From NCBI RefSeq assembly GCF_026107415.2, contig NZ_JAPCHX010000008.1, positions 1 through 64,000 on the forward strand: a DNA stretch of 64,000 nt. The letters are read 5' to 3'. Shown here in pieces: positions 39,227 to 48,442 of this stretch. Each line of letters begins with the position of its first letter. The stretch's first letter is position 1. The translations under genes were made by a program, and so were the position numbers. The notes beneath the pieces were generated by a model. That model did not search any database and was not told where the DNA came from. It saw only the letters and a program-made list of their open reading frames with translations. The stretch is from Microbacterium sp. MPKO10. GTDB taxonomy: Bacteria; Actinomycetota; Actinomycetes; Actinomycetales; Microbacteriaceae.

Positions 39227-40918
39227 TCAACGTGCGGTCGTCGCAGCTCTGACGATCTCGTCGATGAACCGCAGCACCGCGACGCTGCCCGGGTCGGCCT
39301 GCCCGATCGAGCGCTCCTGCTGCCACGCCGCTCGGCCGCGCTTCGACTGGAGCTGCGTTGTCGACTCGACAGTTGCGCGCGCAACGCCCACGGCGCGCTC
39401 AGGCGTCGCGCCCTGCTCAAGCGCTGCGGCAACAGCATCCAGGACATCGAGCAGTGTCTTGTCGCCCACGTGCGCCCCTCCGCTTTCGGCAATAGGGTCG
39501 ACGACCGCGCGCACCACTACCGACACCCGCCCTGACGTCAAATCTTCCTGAGGCTCGAAGATCTCGGCGGCGCCGATCAGTCCGTTGCCCAGAAGCGCGG
39601 CGAATGTTGACGGATTCGCCGCCGCGAATTCCAGACCCGCAGTCGTCAGGATGCTGCGTGCATCCGCGTCTTCGGGGAGACCCTCCAGCGCCCCAATCAC
39701 GGCGTCGCTCCCTGCCGACACGGTGATGCCCAAGTCACCGTCCCCGAGTGCCGCGTCGAGGTCGCGCAGCTCGTCAGTGTGCGCACTCATTCGCGGCAAC
39801 GCCGAGAGCAGAACATCCCGCAGCACACTGCGCGTTCCCGTGCGCCCCACGTCCACGGCGGTTGCACCACCGGCATCCACATGACCGGATGTCGGTGCTA
39901 CGTCGATGTCTGCCACTGCACCCTGCTGAAAGAACGGTGACGCCGCAGGATCATGCAGCAGCTCTTCCAGCTCATCGTCGAGCTGCATGATTGACAAGGA
40001 GGCACCGGCCATCTCGAGGCTCGTCACATACTCGCCGATCAGCTTGTACGCAATCGTCACGCCACGCTCGGCAAGGACACGGTGCACGCGCCGGTACACC
40101 ACGTAGAGTTCCTCAAGCGGCGTCGATCCGAGCCCGTTGACAAGAACGGCGACTCGGGCACCGTCCGTGAGCTCCAGCTCGGTCTCGAGCTGGGCAATAA
40201 ATCGATCGGTGATTTGGTCGGCCGTCTCGAGGGGCCCGCGATGGGTACCTTTCTCGCCGTGAATCCCGACACCGATCTCCATCTCACCGTCGTCCAGCGA
40301 GAAGGTTTCCTCTCCGGCCGCCGGGAGCACGGTCGGAGAGAGTCCGACCCCCATTGTCCGCGTCGATTCGACCGCTTTGCGGGCGACGCGTTCGACATCA
40401 TCGAGATCGTACAGACGCTCGGCAGCTGCACCGGCCGCCTTGTACACGAGAACGAGACCGGCGACTCCACGGCGCGTCTCTTCGCTTCCCGCCGGGGCCG
40501 ACTCGATGTCGTCAATGCCGAGCACCGTGCGCACCTCGATCCCCGCCGAACGGCAGAGGTCAGCGGCCATGTCGAAGTTGTAGACGTCACCGCCGTAGTT
40601 GCCGTACAGATACAGCAAACCGGCTCCAGATGAAACAGCGACGGATGCCGCGTGAATCTGCGCCGAGGAGGGTGATGAGAACACGTTGCCGACGGCAACT
40701 GCCGAACAGAGTCCGGTACCGACATAGCCGAGGAAGAACGGCAGGTGCCCCGAGCCGCCGCCGGTGACGATGCCCACGCGGCCCTCCGCCGGCGCATCGG
40801 CCCGCACGAGCGCCCGCCTGTCACTCGTCGCCGCTCGCAGCCGAGTGCCGTGTGCGAGGAGGATTCCGTCAAGAACCTCGTCGACGAAGTCATCTGCTGA
40901 ATTGATGATCTTTCGCAT
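39227..40918 (-). CDS. Fused dihydroxyacetone-type kinase (DhaK-DhaL)
   Basis: A 563-residue ATP-dependent kinase. The DhaK part (residues 1-330) carries T-G-G-G-S-G-H and the substrate-binding His in V-G-I-H-G-E-K-G (about residue 220), which forms a hemiaminal with the ketose. The DhaL part (residues 370-563) carries D-A-A-L-G-D-G-D-L-G for Mg-ATP. Besides dihydroxyacetone, this fused form includes erythrulose kinases. The ATG at 40918 has GGAGG six bases upstream and aligns with the M-K-K-I-I-N start of the family; an ATG at 40924 overlaps the peptidase stop. Last gene of the sugar operon. Confidence 0.92.
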   Translation of the reverse strand: MRKIINSADDFVDEVLDGILLAHGTRLRAATSDRRALVRADAPAEGRVGIVTGGGSGHLPFFLGYVGTGLCSAVAVGNVFSSPSSAQIHAASVAVSSGAGLLYLYGNYGGDVYNFDMAADLCRSAGIEVRTVLGIDDIESAPAGSEETRRGVAGLVLVYKAAGAAAERLYDLDDVERVARKAVESTRTMGVGLSPTVLPAAGEETFSLDDGEMEIGVGIHGEKGTHRGPLETADQITDRFIAQLETELELTDGARVAVLVNGLGSTPLEELYVVYRRVHRVLAERGVTIAYKLIGEYVTSLEMAGASLSIMQLDDELEELLHDPAASPFFQQGAVADIDVAPTSGHVDAGGATAVDVGRTGTRSVLRDVLLSALPRMSAHTDELRDLDAALGDGDLGITVSAGSDAVIGALEGLPEDADARSILTTAGLEFAAANPSTFAALLGNGLIGAAEIFEPQEDLTSGRVSVVVRAVVDPIAESGGAHVGDKTLLDVLDAVAAALEQGATPERAVGVARATVESTTQLQSKRGRAAWQQERSIGQADPGSVAVLRFIDEIVRAATTAR

Positions 40919-40920
40919 TG

Positions 40921-42000
40921 TCATCCTCCGGAGTACTCGCGCGTCAGCGTGGGCTGCACCTGACCGTTCTCGATGAGCGGTGTCTCGTCGGCGAACAGGT
41001 TACCGCCGCCGCGAAGATCTTTGACGATATCCCAGTGGATCGTTGACTCGTTGAGCCCGCCGCACTGCGGATATGAGCGCCCGAGGGCGAGGTGAACCGT
41101 GCCGAGAATCTTCTCGTCGAGCAGCAGGTCGCCCGTGAGCGTCGTCATCGCGGGGTTCGTGCCGATGCCCAGTTCGCCGACAGTGCGTGCTCCCGGTGTG
41201 TCGAGGATGCGCGAGACGAACTCGCTTCCCTCGCGGGCGCTCGCTGCGGTGACCACCCCGCGCTCGAACTCGAGCTCGAGATCGGTGATGCGGGCTCCGC
41301 CGAACCAGAATGTTCCAGGGAACAGGATGCCGCCGTCGACGCCGTCTTCACGTGGCGCCGTCGCGATCTCACCGTCTGGAAGGTTGGCGTCGCCCGCGAA
41401 GGGCACCCAGGTTCTGCCTGCGCAATTGAGAACGAGGTCGGTATCGGAATCCTGAATGCGCACAACCGATGTCGCGTCGAGCTGCGCACACAGCTCATCG
41501 AGCGAACGCTTGTGCGCTGGCCAGTCGGCGAGCGTCGATGCGAAGAACTCGGTCATGAGATCCGTGTAGCCCACACCGATCAGCTCGGCCCACTCTGGAC
41601 TCGGAACGCGCACGAGAGTCCACCGTGTGTTCTGCCAGCGCGCCGTCGACACGGTGCCCTTGCCCGCCCGTTGCAGGCCGAGCCTGCGCTCGTCGATGCT
41701 GTCGGGCGGCACCACCATGCCGCGGAACGAGACGTGCACATCGGCCCAGTTCATCGACACGAGCTCCATGGGTCCCGGGGCGCTCAGCACGTCGTCCGAC
41801 GCGAAGTCGAGAGCATGCCTGTCGTAGGTCTCGTCTGTTAACTGCACCTGCGGCAGACCGCCGCGGCGATACACCTCGCGAACGAACGCGTCGGCGGCAT
41901 CGGCGACGGCGGGCGACGTGATGAAGATGCTGACGCGGCTCCCCTCTGTCACCTCGTTGACGTTGGCCAGGTGCGAAGCCAGCTCGGGCCACCTGCTCAT
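40921..42000 (-). CDS. M29-family (thermophilic type) aminopeptidase-like protein
   Basis: A 359-residue protein of the M29 clan. The metal-binding region is visible: G-E-L-G-I-G-T-N-P-A (Glu ligand), D-E-K-I-L-G-T-V-H-L-A-L-G (Glu and His), then E-S-T-I-H-W-D-I-V-K-D (His and Asp). All catalytic ligands seem intact. It overlaps the FGGY kinase stop by four bases and the DHA-type kinase follows directly, so it is translationally coupled between two sugar kinases. A peptidase at this place is unusual; it may act on an amino-acylated or amide substrate. Confidence 0.87.
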   Translation of the reverse strand: MSRWPELASHLANVNEVTEGSRVSIFITSPAVADAADAFVREVYRRGGLPQVQLTDETYDRHALDFASDDVLSAPGPMELVSMNWADVHVSFRGMVVPPDSIDERRLGLQRAGKGTVSTARWQNTRWTLVRVPSPEWAELIGVGYTDLMTEFFASTLADWPAHKRSLDELCAQLDATSVVRIQDSDTDLVLNCAGRTWVPFAGDANLPDGEIATAPREDGVDGGILFPGTFWFGGARITDLELEFERGVVTAASAREGSEFVSRILDTPGARTVGELGIGTNPAMTTLTGDLLLDEKILGTVHLALGRSYPQCGGLNESTIHWDIVKDLRGGGNLFADETPLIENGQVQPTLTREYSGG

Positions 42001-43517
42001 TCTGTTGTCTCCTCTTCGGCAGTTCGGGCACCGCGCAGCGCACGGTAGGTTGCGATAAATTCGTCGTGGGCACGGGTCAGCGTGGTGAGGGCGGGGTCAT
42101 CGCTCGCACGCGGTTCGACTGTCGCGTCGGTCGATACCCAGTTGTCGCGGATGTCGGCCTGCGATGTGGACTCGAGGCCGAGGGCTGCGAGAATCGCGTC
42201 GCCGTAGGCAGCGCCGATCGTTGCGGCGCAGTTTTGGTCGAAGCCGAGCAGATCGCTCACCGTCTGCACGAGCACGTCGTTCTTCGTTCCGCCGCCGATC
42301 GCCATCACCCGCTTCGGCTCCATGCCGATCTCGGCGTACGAGCGCACGGCCGCGACGACCGAGTGGGCTACGCCCTCGATCACGGCGCGCGCCATGTCGG
42401 CCCGGCTCGTCGTCAGTGAGATGCCCGTGAACACGCCTCGGGCATCCGCATCGTGAAACGGCGTGCGTTCGCCGCTGAAGTGCGGAATGTGCACGACGCC
42501 GCCGGCCCCCACCGGAGCGTCGTGCACGAGACGCATCAGCTCAGTGAAGAGCGCCGCGTCTCCTTCCCCCTCGTCGAGCCCCAGCATGTCCGCGATCCAG
42601 CGTGTCGCCGTTCCGGCCGTCGAAGTTCCGGCGGCGAGAACGTAGCGGCCGGGGAAGGCGAACGGCGCCGACCACAGCACGGCGTCGGCGATCGGCTCAG
42701 ACGCCACGCGAATCATGTACCCGCTCGATCCGTACATGAGCATGAGGTCGCCATCGTCGAGAACGGATGCCCCGATGGCCTCGGCAACAGCATCAGTCGT
42801 TCCCGTCAGCACGGGAGTGCCCTCAGGGACGCCGGTGTCTGCAGCGCCTTCGGCTGTGACCTGCCCGGCGACCTCACTCGACCAGCGCAGTGCCGGCAGC
42901 TGCTCGACGCGCAGCAGATCGGTGAAGCCCGTGAGATCCCAGCATCCCCGTGCCAGGTCGTAGAACGGGTGATAGTAGCCGGCCGTCGCGTGGTCGATCA
43001 CCACCTCGCCCGTGAGCCTGGCCACCAGAAAGCTCTGGCTCGTCATGTACCACCGTGCCGCCTCGGCCACCTCGGGCTCGTTCTCGATGATCCACGCGAT
43101 CTTGGGCCCTGCCGACTGGCTCGTGAGCGTGTTGCCCGAGCGGCGGAAGATCTCGTCCGCGCCGATGCGACGCTCGAAATCGGCGATCTGCTCGTCTGCT
43201 CTCGTGTCGACGCCGTAGAGGATAGCGGGCCGCAGCGGGTTCAGCTGCGCGTCGACGGGCAGAACGCACGGCCCGATGGCGCTGCACGACACCGCAAGAA
43301 TCTCGTCGTCAGGCGCCAGCTGGCCGACAAGCTCACGAGAGACGCGCGTGAAGTCGCTCCACCAGACATCCAGTGCGTCATGCTCGACGTGCCCGGGGTG
43401 CGGGGTCGAGATGCCGTGGCGCGCGCGTGCCGTCGCGAACACAGCTCCGGCCGTATCGACGAGCACTCCCTTCGTCTCGTAGGTGCCGATGTCGATTCCC
43501 AGAAAATACTGCGTCAC
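41997..43517 (-). CDS. FGGY-family carbohydrate kinase
   Basis: A 506-residue sugar kinase (xylulokinase/LsrK-like): F-L-G-I-D-I-G-T-Y-E-T-K-G (phosphate 1), G-T-T-D-A-V-A-E-A-I (catalytic Asp region), M-Y-G-S-S-G-Y-M-I and the C-terminal M-A-I-G-G-G-T-K-N-D (ATP). It starts with a GTG overlapping the permease stop by four bases. Substrate specificity cannot be told from sequence; the linked importer is of the ribose/AI-2 type. Confidence 0.92.
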   Translation of the reverse strand: MTQYFLGIDIGTYETKGVLVDTAGAVFATARARHGISTPHPGHVEHDALDVWWSDFTRVSRELVGQLAPDDEILAVSCSAIGPCVLPVDAQLNPLRPAILYGVDTRADEQIADFERRIGADEIFRRSGNTLTSQSAGPKIAWIIENEPEVAEAARWYMTSQSFLVARLTGEVVIDHATAGYYHPFYDLARGCWDLTGFTDLLRVEQLPALRWSSEVAGQVTAEGAADTGVPEGTPVLTGTTDAVAEAIGASVLDDGDLMLMYGSSGYMIRVASEPIADAVLWSAPFAFPGRYVLAAGTSTAGTATRWIADMLGLDEGEGDAALFTELMRLVHDAPVGAGGVVHIPHFSGERTPFHDADARGVFTGISLTTSRADMARAVIEGVAHSVVAAVRSYAEIGMEPKRVMAIGGGTKNDVLVQTVSDLLGFDQNCAATIGAAYGDAILAALGLESTSQADIRDNWVSTDATVEPRASDDPALTTLTRAHDEFIATYRALRGARTAEEETTE

Positions 43518-44662
43518 TTCGTCTCCACCGAGTCTGCGCCTGCTGTGTCGGGGGTCTCATCAGCATCCTCGCCGACGTTCGACATCGACGCGATGTTACG
43601 CGTCTGCGTCGAGGCGACGTAGCGCGTTCGTCGTCGGAACCGCAGCTGGTCGAACACCATCACCCCGATCAGAATGACTCCCTGCGCGATCGAGTACTCG
43701 TACGACGAGAGGCGAATCGCGTTGAAGCCCGACTGCACGACCTGCAGCACGAGGGTGGCGAGCACGACGCCCGTGACCGTCGCGAACCCGCCCATGGGGT
43801 TCGTTCCGCCGAGCACGGCGATCACGATGACGAGCAGCACGTACGAGGTTCCGTAGTCGGCGCTGGCCGTCGGGTTGCGTGTGACGAACAGCACACCGGC
43901 GAGCCCGCCCAGCAGACCGGTGGTGAGGTACGTGCCGTACAGCACTGATGCACTCCGGATGCCGGAGAAGCGCGCCGCCGTCGGGTTCGCACCCTGCAGC
44001 TGCGTCTTTCGCCCGAACGGCGTGCGGTTCACGAGCAGCCCGATCACGATGGCGACAACGAGGAACAGCAGAAACAGCACGGGAACGCCCGCGACGGTTG
44101 ACTTGCCCACGGCAGACAGCGCCTGCGGGGCGCCGTAGAGGGTCTTGCCGCCCGTCCACACAATGGCGATGCCGTTGAAGATCTGCATCGTCGCGAGTGT
44201 GGCGAGAATCGGGGTGATGCCGACCGTGCTGATCAGAAATGCGTTGATGAGCCCGGCGAGCACACCGACGGCGATGCCGACGAGCACGATCACCCCGCCC
44301 AGCGATTCGGCGAGCGCCGGGTCGCTGCCGACGAGGCCGGTGTACATCGTGCTGATCGTGATGGCCGTGAGGTTCGCGATCGAGACGAGGGAAAGATCGA
44401 TTCCACCCGTGAGCATCGCGAGAGTCATCGCGATAGCGAGAATTCCGACTTCGGGCGCCGACACCATGATGTTCTGCAGATTCAGCGGGTTCATGAAGAC
44501 CCGGGGGTTCAGCACGGCGAACAGGGCAAAGGCGATGACCAGCAGCACCAGCATCCGCCCGATTCCGCGGTCGACATGAATGTGCGAGATCCACGTGCGC
44601 ACCGTGTTGTCGATGCGCGAATTGACCTGCCCAGCTGCTGATTGATGAGTGCGAATAGGCAT
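43514..44662 (-). CDS. RbsC/LsrC-type sugar ABC permease
   Basis: A 382-residue permease with about nine or ten helices: G-G-I-D-L-S-L-V-S-I-A-N-L (the G-x-D-L-S motif of the family), L-G-G-T-N-P-M-G-G-F. It begins three bases after the first permease gene. The C-terminal 40 residues form a hydrophilic, acidic tail that most relatives lack. Two different permeases in one operon is the arrangement of Lsr- and xylose/rhamnose-type importers. Confidence 0.92.
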   Translation of the reverse strand: MPIRTHQSAAGQVNSRIDNTVRTWISHIHVDRGIGRMLVLLVIAFALFAVLNPRVFMNPLNLQNIMVSAPEVGILAIAMTLAMLTGGIDLSLVSIANLTAITISTMYTGLVGSDPALAESLGGVIVLVGIAVGVLAGLINAFLISTVGITPILATLATMQIFNGIAIVWTGGKTLYGAPQALSAVGKSTVAGVPVLFLLFLVVAIVIGLLVNRTPFGRKTQLQGANPTAARFSGIRSASVLYGTYLTTGLLGGLAGVLFVTRNPTASADYGTSYVLLVIVIAVLGGTNPMGGFATVTGVVLATLVLQVVQSGFNAIRLSSYEYSIAQGVILIGVMVFDQLRFRRRTRYVASTQTRNIASMSNVGEDADETPDTAGADSVETK

Positions 44663-44665
44663 GGG

Positions 44666-45697
44666 CTACGCCTCCACTGTGTCGAGTACGAACGTTCGTC
44701 GTGACGCGCGCCGTGCCGAGAGAGCTTGAATTCCCACGCCGACGACGAGCAGCAGGCCGACGGCTGCGCGCTGCCACGCCGTCGGAACGCCCATCAGCAG
44801 CAGACTGTTGTTGATGAGCTGCACCAGCACGACGCCGAGCACTGTGCCGAGAACCGAACCGCGACCGCCGAAGATGGAGGCGCCGCCCAGCACGACGGCG
44901 GCGATGACGTCGAGCTCGGTGCCGACGATGTCTTGCGGGTTCGCGTTGCGGTTCAGGATCACGTGGATGAGACCCCCGATTGCCGCGATCGCCCCGACCA
45001 TCATGTAGAGGATGATCTGGAAGCGCACGACGGGGAAGCCGGCACGACGTGCCGCCTCGGTGTCGCCTCCGATGGCGTAGATGCCGCGCCCGAACATCGT
45101 GCGGCGCAGCATCCAGGCAACGATCAGCACGATCACGGCGACGGGAACCACGAGAAGCGGCAGGTACGAGCGGCTGCTGTCGATGGCGATGAGGTTCGCC
45201 GTCGAGAGACCGGCCATGCTGTCGGGCAGCTGCGCGATATAGCGCGACCCGATGTAGACCAGAAGGATGCCGCGGAAAATGCCCTGGGTGGCAAGGGTGA
45301 CGATGAGCGTCGGCAATCGGAAGCGCGCGATCACCGCACCGTTCACGAACCCGAGCACGGCTCCGATCGCGCAAGCGAACAGCAGGATGCCGATGATGCC
45401 CGGATCGAACTGCCCCTGTTGCGCCAGGTGCACTGTCGTGTAGGCGGCGAAGATCGCGATAGCGGCGAATGAGACATCGATGCCGCCCGAGATGATGACG
45501 AGCAGCACGGCAATCGCGAGGATGCTCGGCACGAGTGCGGAGCGCACGATCGAGAACAGCGTGTGCACGGTGAAGAATGACGGGCTGAGCAGGCTCATCA
45601 CGATGATGAGCACGACGATGATGATGGCGAGCACGCCCTCGTTGTTCGCGCCGACCAGCCGGGGCGCCAGTGTCTTCATGCGCTGTGCGAGTGTCAC
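44666..45697 (-). CDS. RbsC/LsrD-type sugar ABC permease
   Basis: A 343-residue permease with I-S-G-G-I-D-V-S-F-A-A-I-A (G-x-D-V-S motif) and V-L-G-G-A-S-I-F-G-G-R-G-S. It starts with a GTG overlapping the ATPase stop by four bases. With the second permease it forms the heterodimeric pore of the importer. Confidence 0.92.
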   Translation of the reverse strand: MTLAQRMKTLAPRLVGANNEGVLAIIIVVLIIVMSLLSPSFFTVHTLFSIVRSALVPSILAIAVLLVIISGGIDVSFAAIAIFAAYTTVHLAQQGQFDPGIIGILLFACAIGAVLGFVNGAVIARFRLPTLIVTLATQGIFRGILLVYIGSRYIAQLPDSMAGLSTANLIAIDSSRSYLPLLVVPVAVIVLIVAWMLRRTMFGRGIYAIGGDTEAARRAGFPVVRFQIILYMMVGAIAAIGGLIHVILNRNANPQDIVGTELDVIAAVVLGGASIFGGRGSVLGTVLGVVLVQLINNSLLLMGVPTAWQRAAVGLLLVVGVGIQALSARRASRRTFVLDTVEA

Positions 45698-47196
45698 GCG
45701 GCCATCACCTCCTGAATTCGCTGTGCCTCGATCTGCTCGCTGTCGAACTCGGCGACGAGAGACCCGCGGCGCACGATGAGCACGCGGTTGCAGATGGAGA
45801 CGAGCTCGGGCACGTCGTCAGAGATCATGATGACTCCCATGCCCTCGCGGGCCGCGTCGCGCAGAATTGTGAGAATCTCGTTCTTCGAGCCGACGTCGAC
45901 GCCGACGGTTGGCCCGTTGAGAATCAGGATCTTCGGCTTCGTCGCGAGCCACTTGGCCAGCACGACGCGCTGCGCATTTCCGCCCGAGAGCGAGCGCACG
46001 GGCGCGGCGACGCTTGGCGCTTTGATGCGCAGTCGGGTGAACAGCGTCGAGATCGTCTCGGCGATGCGCTTCTGGCTGAGCACGACTTTTCCGCGCGCGT
46101 GGCTGTCGAGCGACCCCGCGATGATGTTGTCGGCAATCGACTTTTCGAGAAACAGGCCCTGCGTCAGCCGGTCTTCGGGAACGTAGCCGATTCCGGCAGA
46201 GATCGATGAGCGGATGCTGCCGGGGCGCAGCGCCGCTCCGTTGACCGTCACGGTTCCGGATTCGGGCTTCAGCAAGCCGAACAGCGCCTCGACGATCTCG
46301 CCGCGGCCGGAGCCGAGAAGCCCGGTGATGCCGAGAATCTCCCCGGGCGCGAGGTCGAATGAGATGTCGGTGAAGGCACCGGGGAGGTCAAGCCGTGATA
46401 CCTCGAGCAGAGGCGCGCCTCGCTTGCCAAGGTCGTTCACCAGGCGTGTGGTGTCGACGTCGCGCCCGGTCATCGCGACGGTCAGCGACTGCACGCTGTA
46501 CTCGCGTGCGTCTCCGCTGGCGACGAGCTGACCGCTGCGCAGCACCGTGATGTCGTGGGACACCTCGAGCACTTCGTCGAGTTTGTGGCTGACGAACACG
46601 ATGGCGACGCCGCGTTCCTGCAGTTTGCGCACGAGGCCGAAGAGCCTGGCGACCTCGGAGTGAGTGAGGGCCGTTGTCGGCTCGTCCATGAAGAGGATGC
46701 GGGCGTCTTGCACCAAAGCGCGGCAGATCGCCGTGAGCTGACGGTCGGCGACCGAGAGTTTCTCGACGTCGGCGTCCAAGTCGAGGGTGAGGCCCAGCTC
46801 GTCGACGATGCGCTGCGCGCCGGGGCGACTTCTGGCCCGATTGAACAGTTTCTTGCGCGAGGCGATCGCCGCGGGAAGCACAATGTTCTCGGCCACGGTG
46901 AGGTTCGGGAAGAGCGAGAAGTCTTGATAGATCACCTGGATGCCGGCTCGCAACGCTCGGGCGGGCGTCATGCCGCTCATCGCTTCGCCGTCAATGAGAA
47001 TCTCCCCGGCATCCGGGGTATCCACGCCGCTGATGATCTTGATGAGCGTGGATTTGCCACTGCCGTTCTCACCGGCGAGGCAGTGCACGCGCCCGGGCAG
47101 GAGCGACATGGATACACCGTCGAGTGCCGTCACTCCTCCGAAGACTTTGACGATGCCGCGCACTTCGAGAACGGGCGCTTCATTGCGTTCGGCCAT
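45694..47196 (-). CDS. RbsA/LsrA-type sugar ABC ATPase (two ATPase domains)
   Basis: A 500-residue tandem ATPase. Domain 1: Walker A G-E-N-G-S-G-K-S-T, signature-like L-S-V-A-D-R-Q-L and Walker B I-L-F-M-D-E-P. Domain 2 has the degenerate Walker A G-L-L-G-S-G-R-G-E and the signature L-S-G-G-N-A-Q-R, as usual for the RbsA family. An AAAGGA site precedes the ATG. It follows the binding protein gene by 60 bases. Confidence 0.94.
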   Translation of the reverse strand: MAERNEAPVLEVRGIVKVFGGVTALDGVSMSLLPGRVHCLAGENGSGKSTLIKIISGVDTPDAGEILIDGEAMSGMTPARALRAGIQVIYQDFSLFPNLTVAENIVLPAAIASRKKLFNRARSRPGAQRIVDELGLTLDLDADVEKLSVADRQLTAICRALVQDARILFMDEPTTALTHSEVARLFGLVRKLQERGVAIVFVSHKLDEVLEVSHDITVLRSGQLVASGDAREYSVQSLTVAMTGRDVDTTRLVNDLGKRGAPLLEVSRLDLPGAFTDISFDLAPGEILGITGLLGSGRGEIVEALFGLLKPESGTVTVNGAALRPGSIRSSISAGIGYVPEDRLTQGLFLEKSIADNIIAGSLDSHARGKVVLSQKRIAETISTLFTRLRIKAPSVAAPVRSLSGGNAQRVVLAKWLATKPKILILNGPTVGVDVGSKNEILTILRDAAREGMGVIMISDDVPELVSICNRVLIVRRGSLVAEFDSEQIEAQRIQEVMAA

Positions 47197-47256
47197 TGTT
47201 GTCCTTTCGGCGGTGAGGCTCCTGCGAGCCCCACCGCCAGCCTGGGGTGAAAAGGA

Positions 47257-48294
47257 TCAGAAGTCGAAGTCGTCGACGTTATCTGCGTCAACTTCGATCG
47301 CGGCATCTCCGACGTAGACGTTGTCGAAGCCGTCAAGCTTCGTCAGCGACTCATAGCCCTCGATCCCGAGATCGGTGCCCTCTTCGATCTTCTTGCCGCT
47401 GGCCAGCAGCTCAGCGATCTTCAGCTGCGCCTTGCCGGCCAGTGCCGGGTCCCAGAAGAACGCCTTGTCGATCGATCCGTCTTCGAGATATTTCTTGGCG
47501 ACTGACGGGATGCTGGTGCCCATCACGCAGACGCTGTCTTCGAGACCGGCCTCCTGAACCGCACGAGCGATGCCGGCGACGTCGGTTCCTGCCGAGCCCT
47601 GGAAGCCCTTGAGATCGGGGTACTTCGCGAGCAGCTCCTTCGCGCGCTGGTAGGCGACGTTCTCGTCTTCCTTGGTCTCAATCGGGTCTTCGACACGCTT
47701 CATGTCGGGGTACTCGGCCTCTTGCTGCTCTTGAGCTCCGGCGGCCCACTCCATGTGCGTCTTCGCGGTCAGTCCGCCCACGAACGTCACGTACTCACCC
47801 GACTCACCCGTGCACTCAGCGAGGTTGTCCATAATCTGGGCACCATACGCCTTATTGTCGAACGCTTCGATGTCGATGTCGGCGTTCTCGATTCCAGCGG
47901 CTTCGTGGGTGACGACGATGATTCCCTGGTCGCGCGCCTGCTCGAGAACCGTCTCGAGGGCCTTCGGCGAGTTCGGAACGACGGTGATCGCCGTTGGCGC
48001 CTGCGGAATGAGGTCCTGAATGATCTGAACCTGCTTCTCAGGGCTCGCGTCGTCAGCGCCTTCCTGACGCGCGTCGACTCCGCTCTCTTCGGCGAATTCA
48101 TTGACGCCGATCTCCATGCGGTCGAACCAGCCGACGCCGGTGATCTTCACGACAGTGACCATGGTCATGTCTTCGGGCGATAGTGCTTCGCCGTCGTCTG
48201 TTCCTCCGCCTCCGCCACCGACGGTTCCGCAGCCGGTGAGAGCGAGAAGGGCGACGGCCCCGAGCGCGAGGCCCGAGGTAAGTTTCCGATGCAT
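47257..48294 (-). CDS. Sugar/AI-2-type ABC substrate-binding lipoprotein
   Basis: A 345-residue periplasmic-binding-type 1 lipoprotein. Signal peptide with lipobox L-T-G-C (Cys22) and a Gly-rich linker. The mature part reads V-V-K-I-T-G-V-G-W-F-D-R-M, V-T-H-E-A-A-G-I and F-F-W-D-P-A-L-A-G-K-A. The last block resembles LsrB/RhaS-type binding proteins that bind AI-2, rhamnose or related short sugars. I use the ATG at 48294 with AAAGGAG; the frame is open ten codons upstream. First gene of the importer-kinase operon. Confidence 0.92.
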   Translation of the reverse strand: MHRKLTSGLALGAVALLALTGCGTVGGGGGGTDDGEALSPEDMTMVTVVKITGVGWFDRMEIGVNEFAEESGVDARQEGADDASPEKQVQIIQDLIPQAPTAITVVPNSPKALETVLEQARDQGIIVVTHEAAGIENADIDIEAFDNKAYGAQIMDNLAECTGESGEYVTFVGGLTAKTHMEWAAGAQEQQEAEYPDMKRVEDPIETKEDENVAYQRAKELLAKYPDLKGFQGSAGTDVAGIARAVQEAGLEDSVCVMGTSIPSVAKKYLEDGSIDKAFFWDPALAGKAQLKIAELLASGKKIEEGTDLGIEGYESLTKLDGFDNVYVGDAAIEVDADNVDDFDF

Positions 48295-48375
48295 GTGCAC
48301 TCCTTTGTGATATTCCCTCACCACGGGTCGGTGACGGGATTAAATGACACCCTCCCAGGAACCTAAATGCATCTG

Positions 48376-48410
48376 TGTGAATTTGTCAATACGACGTCAT
48401 CATGTGAATT
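48376..48410. promoter_or_regulatory. TGTGAATT repeats upstream of the sugar operon
   Basis: TGTGAATT occurs at 48376-48383 and 48403-48410, 27 bases apart and about 80 to 120 bases upstream of the binding-protein start. A third copy lies in the DeoR/BtpA intergenic region at 49292-49299. The shared word in both control regions suggests a DeoR-type operator. Confidence 0.5.
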
Positions 48411-48442
48411 AACAACAATTGAGTAACGCCGGCGTTCTGCCG

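Noticed and set aside
38919-39551. Long plus-strand frame antisense to the dihydroxyacetone kinase
   Set aside because: Composition matches a shadow frame of the kinase; only the short BTAD-like piece at its start looks meaningful.
45694-48294. A genuine AI-2 (Lsr) quorum-signal system
   Set aside because: The importer resembles Lsr components, but LsrF, LsrG and LsrR are absent; BtpA, DHA-type kinase and DeoR fit sugar catabolism better.
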